Both the position numbers and the translations under genes were made by a program. DNA of 64,000 nt from NCBI RefSeq assembly GCF_019752415.1, contig NZ_JAIEME010000011.1:1-64000 (forward strand). The letters are read 5' to 3'. Shown here one piece after another: positions 54,345-64,000 of the stretch (position 1 is its first letter; each line of letters opens with the position of its first letter). Under the pieces are notes generated by a model. It worked only from the letters and a program-made list of their open reading frames with translations. It made no database searches and was not told where the DNA came from. Source of the stretch: Nitrosomonas sp. Lineage in GTDB: Bacteria > Pseudomonadota > Gammaproteobacteria > Burkholderiales > Nitrosomonadaceae.

Positions 54345-54417
54345 CGGTACTATGATGGAACTATTACTGTTAGAATATTTTATAACTTGTTGAAATTGAT
54401 ATTGGGATGCAGAAAGC

Positions 54418-56121
54418 ATGAGTGTGGAATTGACCGGCGCTGAAATTACAATACGTTGTTTGCAGGAAGAGGGCGTGCGTTGTATTTTCGGCTATCCTGG
54501 CGGGGCAGTATTGTTTATTTATGATGAATTATTCAAGCAGGATAAAGTCCGGCATATATTGGTGCGTCATGAACAGGCCGCGGTACATGCAGCAGATGGT
54601 TATGCCCGCTCTAGCAATAATGTGGGTGTAGCGCTGGTTACTTCGGGGCCAGGCGTGACAAATGCAGTGACAGGTATTGCAACAGCTTATATGGATTCAA
54701 TCCCTATGGTGATTATCAGCGGGCAAGTGCCCACAAGTGCCATTGGTCTGGATGCATTTCAGGAAGTTGATACGGTGGGTATTACACGTCCTTGTGTTAA
54801 ACATAATTTTCTGGTTAAGGATATAACCGAGCTGGCACAAACTATTAAAAAAGCCTTCTATATTGCTTCGACAGGTCGTCCCGGTCCTGTGCTGGTGGAT
54901 ATACCCAAAGATGTTTCGCAACAAAAAACTAAATTTGCTTACCCGGACAAGATAACCATGCGGTCCTATAATCCGGTGACCAAGGGACATTCCCGGCAAA
55001 TTAAGAGAGCTGCAGAATTGATTCTTAGCGCCAAACGCCCAGTGATCTATGCAGGTGGTGGCGTGATATTAAGTGATGCTGCACCACAGTTAACTGAATT
55101 GGTGCAAATGCTGAATTTTCCTTGTACTAATACGCTGATGGGATTGGGCGGATATCCTGCGACAGATAAGCAATCCTTGGGTATGCTGGGCATGCACGGT
55201 ACGTATGAAGCTAACATGGCGATGCAGTATTGTGATGTTTCGGTGGCAGTGGGTGCGCGCTTTGATGATCGTGTGATCGGTAACCCTAAACATTTTTCTA
55301 ATGAAAATAGAAAGATCATTCATATTGATATAGATCCGTCCTCCATTTCAAAACGCGTTAAGGTAGATGTGCCGATTGTGGGTGATGTTCTGGATGTGCT
55401 GAAAGAACTCATCAAGCTACTAAAAGCCGAAAAGGGAAAACCCGATCAAGCTGCATTGAAAGAGTGGTGGAAACAGATCGAGTTATGGCGTGAGCGCGAT
55501 TGTCTTAAATATGATCGTGAAAGTAAGATTATTAAACCGCAAATGGTGATTGAGAAATTGTTCAATATCACTAAAGGGGATGCATTTATCACCTCGGATG
55601 TCGGACAACATCAAATGTGGGCCGCACAATTTTATAAATTCGATAAACCGCGCCGCTGGATTAATTCCGGTGGATTGGGCACGATGGGTTTCGGTATGCC
55701 TGCCGCAATGGGTGTCCAACTGGCTAACCCGAAAGGCAAAGTGGCTTGTATTACGGGTGAGGCGAGCATTCAGATGTGTATTCAGGAATTATCAACCTGC
55801 AAGCAATATAAACTTCCTCTAAAAATCATTAACTTGAATAATCGGTACATGGGTATGGTAAGGCAATGGCAGGAGTTTTTTCACGGTAATCGCTATGCGG
55901 AGTCCTATATGAATGCACTCCCGGATTTTGTGAAGCTGGCTGAAAGCTACGGACATGTCGGGATGAAAATTGAGCGGCCAGAAGATGTGGAAGGTGCCTT
56001 GAAGGAAGCATTTAAACTGAAGGATCAACTGGTATTCATGGACTTTATTACCGATCAAACTGAGAACGTTTTTCCCATGGTGCCGGGTGGTAAAGGGCTT
56101 TCTGAAATGATTCTGGTGTAG
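54418..56121 (+). CDS. ilvB: Acetolactate synthase large subunit
   Basis: MSVELTGAEITIRCLQEEGVRCIFGYPGGAVLFIYDEL; TPP domain. Confidence 0.97.
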   Translation: MSVELTGAEITIRCLQEEGVRCIFGYPGGAVLFIYDELFKQDKVRHILVRHEQAAVHAADGYARSSNNVGVALVTSGPGVTNAVTGIATAYMDSIPMVIISGQVPTSAIGLDAFQEVDTVGITRPCVKHNFLVKDITELAQTIKKAFYIASTGRPGPVLVDIPKDVSQQKTKFAYPDKITMRSYNPVTKGHSRQIKRAAELILSAKRPVIYAGGGVILSDAAPQLTELVQMLNFPCTNTLMGLGGYPATDKQSLGMLGMHGTYEANMAMQYCDVSVAVGARFDDRVIGNPKHFSNENRKIIHIDIDPSSISKRVKVDVPIVGDVLDVLKELIKLLKAEKGKPDQAALKEWWKQIELWRERDCLKYDRESKIIKPQMVIEKLFNITKGDAFITSDVGQHQMWAAQFYKFDKPRRWINSGGLGTMGFGMPAAMGVQLANPKGKVACITGEASIQMCIQELSTCKQYKLPLKIINLNNRYMGMVRQWQEFFHGNRYAESYMNALPDFVKLAESYGHVGMKIERPEDVEGALKEAFKLKDQLVFMDFITDQTENVFPMVPGGKGLSEMILV

Positions 56122-56128
56122 AAAATAA

Positions 56129-56620
56129 ATGCGACATATTATTTCTTTATTGATGGAAAATGAAGCAGGTGCTTTGTCTCGCGTAGCAGGCCTGTTTTCA
56201 GCTCGTGGCTACAATATTGAATCACTTTCAGTAGCACCAACTGAAGATCCGACGTTGTCACGAATGACAGTAGTGACTATTGGCTCTGATGAGGTGGTGG
56301 AACAAGTGACCAAGCAATTGAATAAGTTGATTGAAGTTGTAAAAATAATCGACTTGAATGAAGGTAATCATATAGAGCGCGAGTTAATGCTGGTCAAAGT
56401 ACGTGCGATTGGTTCAGATCGGGAAGAAATCAAACGGCTGGTTGAAATTTTTCGTGGTTGTATTATTGATGTCACAGACAAATCCTATACCATCGAGTTA
56501 ACGGGCACCAGCTCGAAACTGGATGCGTTTCTTGAAGCAGTAGAGCGGAGCGCCGTTCTGGAAACAGTGCGTACAGGTGCTTCCGGCATAGGGCGCGGGG
56601 AATGGATTTTAAAGGTATAA
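56129..56620 (+). CDS. ilvH: Acetolactate synthase small subunit
   Basis: MRHIISLLMENEAGALSRVAGLFSARGYNIESLSVAPTEDP (ACT). Confidence 0.97.
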   Translation: MRHIISLLMENEAGALSRVAGLFSARGYNIESLSVAPTEDPTLSRMTVVTIGSDEVVEQVTKQLNKLIEVVKIIDLNEGNHIERELMLVKVRAIGSDREEIKRLVEIFRGCIIDVTDKSYTIELTGTSSKLDAFLEAVERSAVLETVRTGASGIGRGEWILKV

Positions 56621-56680
56621 TCTCTATTTGCTGATTAATCCGAATCTTGAGGTTAGCAATCTAGAGCATTTATACTTTGA

Positions 56681-57757
<1,077 letters not shown>

Positions 57758-57827
57758 AGAATTGTTGTTTCTTCTATGATTTGAACTTTGGTTTCTTCAC
57801 CATTCAAACTCTTGTTGTAATTTATCT

Positions 57828-58493
57828 ATGGCTCACTATCCTCATCCTATCATTGCTCGCGAAGGTTGGCTTCATATTGTCATTGCGTTTTCTGCCGCAT
57901 TGGGTGCAACGTTTTTATTTGGCTGGCTTTGGGCAATTCCATTTTGGGTGATTGCTTTATTCGTTTTACAGTTTTTCCGTGATCCACCCCGAGAAATCCC
58001 ACTGGATCCGAATGCCATTTTAGCACCGGCTGACGGCAGAATTGTTGCCGTAGAAAAGACTCAGGACCCTTATCTGGAGCGCGAGGCCGTTAAGATCAGC
58101 GTTTTTATGAATGTTTTCAATGTACATTCCAATCGCAGCCCAGTCGATGGCGAGGTGCGGGATAAATGGTATTTTCCAGGGAAATTCATCAATGCGGATT
58201 TGCCGAAAGCTTCGCTGGAAAATGAAAGGAATGCACTCTGGATTAAAGCCGCGAATGGCGCTGATGTAACCTGTGTTCAAGTGGCTGGATTAATCGCGAA
58301 ACGTATTCTTTGTCATGTTTCTCCGGGCGATCATCTGACGCGTGGTCAACGCTTTGGTTTTATCCGGTTTGGTTCGAGAGTGGATGTTTATTTGCCGCTG
58401 AATACTAAAATTAATGTCAATATTGGTGATAAAGTGTCGGCAACACTGACGATATTGGCGGAATTTCGTGAAGAAGCAGAAGCGATTAGTTAA
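57828..58493 (+). CDS. psd: Phosphatidylserine decarboxylase proenzyme
   Basis: [40 protein letters not shown] (autocleavage GS). Confidence 0.94.
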   Translation: MAHYPHPIIAREGWLHIVIAFSAALGATFLFGWLWAIPFWVIALFVLQFFRDPPREIPLDPNAILAPADGRIVAVEKTQDPYLEREAVKISVFMNVFNVHSNRSPVDGEVRDKWYFPGKFINADLPKASLENERNALWIKAANGADVTCVQVAGLIAKRILCHVSPGDHLTRGQRFGFIRFGSRVDVYLPLNTKINVNIGDKVSATLTILAEFREEAEAIS

Positions 58494-58638
58494 AGAGAAT
58501 ACAATTTCAATATTCAATGTAACGGAAGTTTGGTACCAACGAACGGTGCTGCACCGAAAATCCTTTACACAAGATGCCTGAGATGAATTATCGACTAGAA
58601 TATTTTACTGTTAGCATTCTTTTAATCAAAAAACAATA

Positions 58639-59412
58639 ATGCCAGATTCTCTACCAGAACGTCTTGTGCTCAAATCTCGATTGCGGCGTCGTGGTATTTA
58701 TTTGTTGCCTAACTTGTTTACCACGGCTGCTTTGTTTGCGGGTTTTTATGCCATTGTGCAGGCGATGAATGGAAATTTCGAATCTTCAGCAGTAGCTGTT
58801 TTTATAGCCATGGTATTGGATGGATTAGATGGCCGAGTGGCGCGGCTGACAGGTACGCAAAGCGAGTTTGGGGCCGAATACGATAGTATGTCGGATATGG
58901 TTTCTTTTGGTGTCGCGCCCGCATTGATTGTGTATGAGTGGGCTTTGAAAGATATGGATCAATGGGGTTGGATCATCGCATTTATTTACTGTGCGTGCGC
59001 AGCCTTGCGACTTGCGCGATTCAATACCAATATAGAAGTGGTTGATAAGCGTTTTTTTCAAGGCCTGCCCAGTCCTGCCGCAGCCGCATTAATCGCAGGA
59101 CTTGTTTGGGTAATGCTTAATTTTCAAGTGCAAGGGAGTGATGTAAAATGGCTTGCTAGCATCGTTACCTTATTTGCTGCTTTAACCATGGTCAGTAATA
59201 TTCCTTATTATAGTGGTAAAGAAATTAATTTACGTCGCCGGGTTCCATTCGTTACGGTCTTGTTATTAGTACTGTTCTTTTTTGTTTTAATTCCCAGTCA
59301 CCCGCCGCTTGTATTATTTTTTCTGTTTGCGGCGTATGCATTTTCGGGTTATTTTGTTAAGTTATGGCGATTTAGTAGAAGTAAAAAGAATAATGAAACA
59401 CCAAGTTCCTGA
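58639..59412 (+). CDS. pssA: CDP-diacylglycerol--serine O-phosphatidyltransferase
   Basis: CDP-alcohol phosphatidyltransferase motif LDGLDGRVARLTGTQSEFGAEYDSMSD. Confidence 0.94.
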   Translation: MPDSLPERLVLKSRLRRRGIYLLPNLFTTAALFAGFYAIVQAMNGNFESSAVAVFIAMVLDGLDGRVARLTGTQSEFGAEYDSMSDMVSFGVAPALIVYEWALKDMDQWGWIIAFIYCACAALRLARFNTNIEVVDKRFFQGLPSPAAAALIAGLVWVMLNFQVQGSDVKWLASIVTLFAALTMVSNIPYYSGKEINLRRRVPFVTVLLLVLFFFVLIPSHPPLVLFFLFAAYAFSGYFVKLWRFSRSKKNNETPSS

Positions 59413-59461
59413 CGTTTATCTATTGCACAGAAAGAAAAAACTATTTATATTCACCGCCATT

Positions 59462-59548
59462 ATGTTTGCAAAAAATTATAACTACTCGCTGTATTTTCTT
59501 TCAGGTCCGATGGCTCTATCGGGACCGTTATTGCGCCTTGCGCGCTAA
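59462..59548 (+). promoter_or_regulatory. Candidate leader peptide upstream of leuA (28 aa)
   Basis: MFAKNYNYSLYFLSGPMALSGPLLRLAR*; 7 Leu of 28 residues, hairpin-forming DNA at 59504-59526, then T-run. Confidence 0.4.
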
Positions 59549-59640
59549 AATTTTTTACCCCTATTCCCCTTTCTTCCCTATAAAATTCGAAAAACGAGTT
59601 TTATCTTACTTTAAGTTTTCTTCCTGAAGTGGAGAGCATA

Positions 59641-61173
59641 ATGCAAGAGCATTTGATTATTTTTGATACGACGTTGCGTGATGGTGAACAAAGTCCTGGT
59701 GCGTCCATGACTAAAGAAGAAAAGGTGCGCATCGCCTGGCAGCTGGAACGTATGGGTGTGGATGTTATTGAAGCCGGATTTCCAGCAGCATCTAACGGAG
59801 ATTTTGAAGCTGTTAAAGCGGTGGCTGACTCGGTGAAAGCAAGTGTGGTATGTGGATTGGCACGTGCGATAGAGGCTGATATTCAGCGTGCAGGTGAAGC
59901 GTTAAAAGGTGCACAATCGGCGCGTATCCATACGTTTATTGCGACATCACCGATCCATATGAAGAATAAGCTAAGGATGTCACCTGATCAGGTGATTACA
60001 CAAGCCGTGAAGGCTGTGAAATGGGCACGCCAGTATACCGATAATGTTGAGTTCTCTCCGGAAGATGCCGGCCGCTCGGAAATAGATTTCTTGTGCCAGA
60101 TACTTGAAGCTGTTATTGACGCAGGTGCGACGACATTGAATATTCCAGATACGGTGGGCTATACCATGCCGGACCAGTTTGGTAAGTTGATTCGTAGTTT
60201 GCGTGAACGTATTCCTAATTCGGATAAAGCGATTTTTTCGGTACATTGCCATAATGATTTAGGATTAGCGGTCGCTAATTCGTTGGCTGCCGTGATGCAT
60301 GGCGCGAGGCAAGTGGAATGCACCATTAATGGCTTAGGAGAGAGGGCAGGCAATGCTTCGCTGGAAGAGGTCGTTATGGCTGTGCGAACGCGACAGGATT
60401 ATTTTCCCTGTGATACAAAAATAGATGCCAGACATATTGTGTCGGCAAGTAAACTGGTTTCCGGCATTACCGGTTTTCCGGTACAACCCAATAAAGCGAT
60501 TGTTGGAGCCAATGCTTTTGCACATGAATCAGGTATTCACCAGGATGGGGTGCTGAAACACCGAGAAACCTATGAAATCATGCGCGCAGAAGATGTTGGT
60601 TGGGGTGCAAACAAGTTATTACTGGGGAAACATTCCGGTCGTAATGCATTCCGTAATCGTCTTATGGAGTTAGGCATTGAGCTGGAGTCGGAAGAAATGC
60701 TCAATAATACTTTTATGCGTTTCAAGGAGTTGGCGGATAAGAAGCACGAGATATTTGATGAAGACCTCCATGCGTTGGTTTCAGATGAAGTATTGGTACT
60801 GCAGGAGCGCTACCGGTTAATATCACTTACCATTCACTGTGAAACAGGTGAAGTCCCTTATGCACGTATTGTGATTTCTGAAGATGGAAGTGAAATGCAC
60901 GCTGAATCTCAAGGAAGCGGTCCGGTGGATGCGACTTTCCGTGCGATTGAAATGCTACTATCCAGTGGGGTTAAATTGCAATTATTTTCGGTTAACAATA
61001 TTACCAGTGGAACGGATGCACAAGGAGAAGTAACTGTACGGCTACAGAAGTCTGACCGTATCGTCAATGGAAATGGCGCAGATACCGATATAGTCGTGGC
61101 GTCAGCAAAAGCCTATCTCAGTGCACTCAATAAGCTGCACAGCAAGCTGGAACGTGCTCATCCGCAGGTGTGA
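59641..61173 (+). CDS. leuA: 2-isopropylmalate synthase
   Basis: [41 protein letters not shown]; start trimmed. Confidence 0.97.
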   Translation: MQEHLIIFDTTLRDGEQSPGASMTKEEKVRIAWQLERMGVDVIEAGFPAASNGDFEAVKAVADSVKASVVCGLARAIEADIQRAGEALKGAQSARIHTFIATSPIHMKNKLRMSPDQVITQAVKAVKWARQYTDNVEFSPEDAGRSEIDFLCQILEAVIDAGATTLNIPDTVGYTMPDQFGKLIRSLRERIPNSDKAIFSVHCHNDLGLAVANSLAAVMHGARQVECTINGLGERAGNASLEEVVMAVRTRQDYFPCDTKIDARHIVSASKLVSGITGFPVQPNKAIVGANAFAHESGIHQDGVLKHRETYEIMRAEDVGWGANKLLLGKHSGRNAFRNRLMELGIELESEEMLNNTFMRFKELADKKHEIFDEDLHALVSDEVLVLQERYRLISLTIHCETGEVPYARIVISEDGSEMHAESQGSGPVDATFRAIEMLLSSGVKLQLFSVNNITSGTDAQGEVTVRLQKSDRIVNGNGADTDIVVASAKAYLSALNKLHSKLERAHPQV

Positions 61174-61703
61174 CTGAATTGAGTATGTATATAAGAATTA
61201 AAAGGAAGTTTTGCAACAAAGTGATGAAACACAAACTGATAGTATTGTTTTGTTTGGTAACACTGATAGTAAGTGGTCAGGTGCAAGCATTTCAGTTTCA
61301 AGATGCAACAGGGAAGATTCATAAACTGACAGACTATAAAGGGCGGTGGGTATTGGTTAATTTTTGGGCAACTTGGTGCCCGCCGTGTTTAAAAGAAATT
61401 CCTGATTTGATTGCGTTATATGAGAGCCGAAAAGATATTATGGTAATTGGTGTGGCAATGGATTTTAGTGATTCGCAAGTGGTTATGGATTTTGTTCAGT
61501 CGATGTCAATTACATATCCCACGGTTTTGGGTGATCGGCAGATTGCCTCTCAACTCGACGATATTTCACTTCTGCCCAGTACTTATTTTTTTGATCCTGA
61601 TGGGAAACCAGCTGCTCGCCAGCTTGGGATCATCTCGAGAGAAAGTATAGAAGCGTTTATTAAGTCAAAGTCAATTGGAAAAAGTGTGGACCAAACACGC
61701 TAA
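61170..61703 (+). CDS. TlpA-like thioredoxin-fold protein, periplasmic
   Basis: [20 protein letters not shown]; signal-peptide-like segment from internal [12 protein letters not shown]. Confidence 0.9.
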   Translation: MTELSMYIRIKRKFCNKVMKHKLIVLFCLVTLIVSGQVQAFQFQDATGKIHKLTDYKGRWVLVNFWATWCPPCLKEIPDLIALYESRKDIMVIGVAMDFSDSQVVMDFVQSMSITYPTVLGDRQIASQLDDISLLPSTYFFDPDGKPAARQLGIISRESIEAFIKSKSIGKSVDQTR

Positions 61704-61760
61704 TATATTTGATTCAGTTTTTCGATTGATAATCCATAGGAATCCTAATTATTTATTTGG

Positions 61761-62351
61761 CTATGATGCGGTATAACGCCATGTAGTCTGCCATTTATTA
61801 AACACAAGCTGTGGGTAAGTAATTTCACCCAAACTGCCATTATATCGTCCAAGAGCACGGAAATAATCGCCTTTCTCCTTATTGAGGTAATGGCGCAGAA
61901 TGGTACATCCATAACGTAAATTAACACGCAAATGAAAAAGATTGTGATCCCGATGACCAATGGCTTCAGTCCAGAATGGCATCACTTGCATATAGCCGCG
62001 CGCGCCCGCATGCGAAAGTGCGTATTTCTTGAAACCACTTTCAACTTGAATCACACTTAACACAAGTTGCGGATCCAATCCTGCACGCGTTGCTTCATAA
62101 AAAACTGTTCTCAGAAATTCTTCCCGTTCGATTGGATCGGGTATGAATTTCTCTAAGCGGCGACTCATGCTGATAAGCCAAGTAATACTGTCAGCTACGG
62201 CGGCATATTCAGTGTATGAAGCGGCCTGATCACTCCTTTCATGGAGAATAACTGTCTGGGTATTGGCAGAAAGCGTTTCATAATGCAGATTATTGGCATG
62301 TATGACGCCTGTAAAGAGCAAAAGTAGTATCGTGCAGATTAGTTTGTACAT
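61761..62351 (-). CDS. Lytic transglycosylase (SLT domain)
   Basis: [32 protein letters not shown]; signal peptide. Confidence 0.92.
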   Translation of the reverse strand: MYKLICTILLLLFTGVIHANNLHYETLSANTQTVILHERSDQAASYTEYAAVADSITWLISMSRRLEKFIPDPIEREEFLRTVFYEATRAGLDPQLVLSVIQVESGFKKYALSHAGARGYMQVMPFWTEAIGHRDHNLFHLRVNLRYGCTILRHYLNKEKGDYFRALGRYNGSLGEITYPQLVFNKWQTTWRYTAS

Positions 62352-64000
62352 ATTTTATTTGCTATAAATGAAAAAATTAGGTCCATGGGTATCGCTTGTG
62401 ATGCTTGATCTTTTCTTCCTTGATATTCAATGATGGATTGCTTAAGCCCTCGTTCGCCAATCACAATCCGATGCGGAATACCTATTAACTCCATATCGGC
62501 GAACATGACACCAGGGCGTTCGTCACGATCATCTAAAAGCACTTCGATTTGAGCATCTGAAAACTGTTGATACAGTTTTTCCACGGCGTCTTTTACCAAA
62601 CTACTTTTCTGCAGACCAATCGGTATGATTGCAAGCTGAAAGGGTGCCATCGTGGCTGGAAAAATGATGCCATGATCATCGTGATTTTGTTCAATGGCGG
62701 CGGCAACAATGCGTGAAATACCGATACCATAGCAACCCATTTCCATGTATTGGGTTTGACCCGATTCGTCGAGATAGCTGGCTTTCATAATTTCAGAATA
62801 TTTTGTACGCAACTGGAAAATATGGCCTACTTCAATTCCGCGGCAGATTTCTAGTCTTCCTTTACCGTCCGGAGAATCATCACCTGCAACAACATTTCGG
62901 ATATCGAAAACATGATCGGGTATTTTGAGGTCACGATCAAAATTCACCTGAGTCAGATGAACCCCTTCTTTGTTTGCCCCACAAACAAAGTTATTCATAC
63001 TCATGACAGTTTGATCAGCAATCACACAAGTATCTAATCCAACGGGACCAATGTATCCAGGTATTGTTCCAGTCTCAAGTAGAATATCTGATTCGCTTGC
63101 CATCTGGAACTCGGATAAAAAGGGTATTCTCCTCACTTTTAATTCGTTGAGTTGATGATCACCCCGCAGTAATAGTAAAAATATTTTATTATTTGCCTTT
63201 ACTGCAAGGGTTTTGATTGTTTTTTGTAATGGTATTTCTAAGAATTCCGCAACTTCAATACAGGTTTTTTTATTGGGCGTTGGGATTTTCAGCATAACAC
63301 CTTCGGGTTTAGCCCGTTCTTGTTGTGCTGATAATGCCCTAGCCAACTCAATATTGGCGGCATAATCTGATTCTGGACAAAATGCGATCGCATCCTCACC
63401 GGATTCAGCTAAGACATGAAATTCATGTGAACCACTGCCTCCTATAGCACCAGTATCAGCCGCAACGGCACGAAATTTTAAACCAAGACGTGTAAAAATA
63501 CGGCTATAGGTTTCATACATGAGTTGATAGGTTTGCATCAGACTGTTTTCATCAGTGTGGAAAGAATACGCATCTTTCATTAAGAATTCTCGTGCACGCA
63601 TTACTCCAAAACGTGGTCGAATTTCATCACGAAATTTTGTTTGTATTTGATAGAAATTGAGTGGTAATTGACGATAGCTTTTGATTTCTCTGCGTGCTAT
63701 GTCGGTTATGATTTCCTCATGCGTTGGGCCAAAACAGAAATCATGCTCATGCCGATCTTTGATTTTTAGCATTTGTGGACCGAATACATCCCATCTTCCA
63801 GTTTCTTGCCATAATTCAGCAGGTTGTATCGCAGGCATCAAAACTTCTATAGCGCCACTTTTATTCATTTCATCACGAACAATGTTTTCTATTTTTCGTA
63901 GTACTCTTAAACCCATCGGCATCCAAGTATATAGTCCACTACCTAAGCGTTTGATTAGCCCGGCGCGTAGCATAAGTTTGTGACTGACTAGCTCTGCTTC
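62339..64000 (-). CDS. proS: Prolyl-tRNA synthetase (N-terminus beyond window edge)
   Basis: [48 protein letters not shown]; frame stays open ([10 protein letters not shown]) to 64000. Confidence 0.97.
   Translation of the reverse strand, partial: EAELVSHKLMLRAGLIKRLGSGLYTWMPMGLRVLRKIENIVRDEMNKSGAIEVLMPAIQPAELWQETGRWDVFGPQMLKIKDRHEHDFCFGPTHEEIITDIARREIKSYRQLPLNFYQIQTKFRDEIRPRFGVMRAREFLMKDAYSFHTDENSLMQTYQLMYETYSRIFTRLGLKFRAVAADTGAIGGSGSHEFHVLAESGEDAIAFCPESDYAANIELARALSAQQERAKPEGVMLKIPTPNKKTCIEVAEFLEIPLQKTIKTLAVKANNKIFLLLLRGDHQLNELKVRRIPFLSEFQMASESDILLETGTIPGYIGPVGLDTCVIADQTVMSMNNFVCGANKEGVHLTQVNFDRDLKIPDHVFDIRNVVAGDDSPDGKGRLEICRGIEVGHIFQLRTKYSEIMKASYLDESGQTQYMEMGCYGIGISRIVAAAIEQNHDDHGIIFPATMAPFQLAIIPIGLQKSSLVKDAVEKLYQQFSDAQIEVLLDDRDERPGVMFADMELIGIPHRIVIGERGLKQSIIEYQGRKDQASQAIPMDLIFSFIANKICTN

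Overview
The window looks like a chromosomal segment of a betaproteobacterium, most like Nitrosomonas/Nitrosomonadaceae; this is inferred from protein recall and gene order, not from a search. From left to right it contains: the 3' end of tuf; the complete S10/spc/alpha ribosomal-protein superoperon (rpsJ to rplQ, including secY, infA, rpoA and a short rpmJ absent from the supplied ORF track); birA-coaX-engB-hemB; mrcA; pilMNOPQ; trmL and comF; a compact biotin operon bioBFHCD; an accessory patch of small membrane or uncharacterised genes (about 31.6-35.9 kb) with two repeat elements; cheV and an EAL-HDOD gene; a CPBP protease, cysH and pip; a patatin, terC and uspA; a class-II cyclic-nucleotide phosphodiesterase-like MBL gene beside a GAF-containing GspE/PilB-type ATPase; a convergent type IV pilin; glnE, a nitrilase and tldD; ilvBHC-psd-pssA-leuA; a TlpA-like thioredoxin; a lytic transglycosylase; and proS, which runs off the right edge. 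No rRNA, tRNA, CRISPR array, prophage or intact transposase was seen. The best candidates for a second look are: a three-hairpin minus-strand sRNA with an intrinsic terminator between engB and hemB; a 110-bp TTAA-flanked MITE-like element carrying a REP-like palindrome; the PDE/GAF-ATPase/pilin locus with a sigma-54-type pilA promoter; and a possible leader peptide upstream of leuA. I did not find a clear-cut undescribed multi-gene system.
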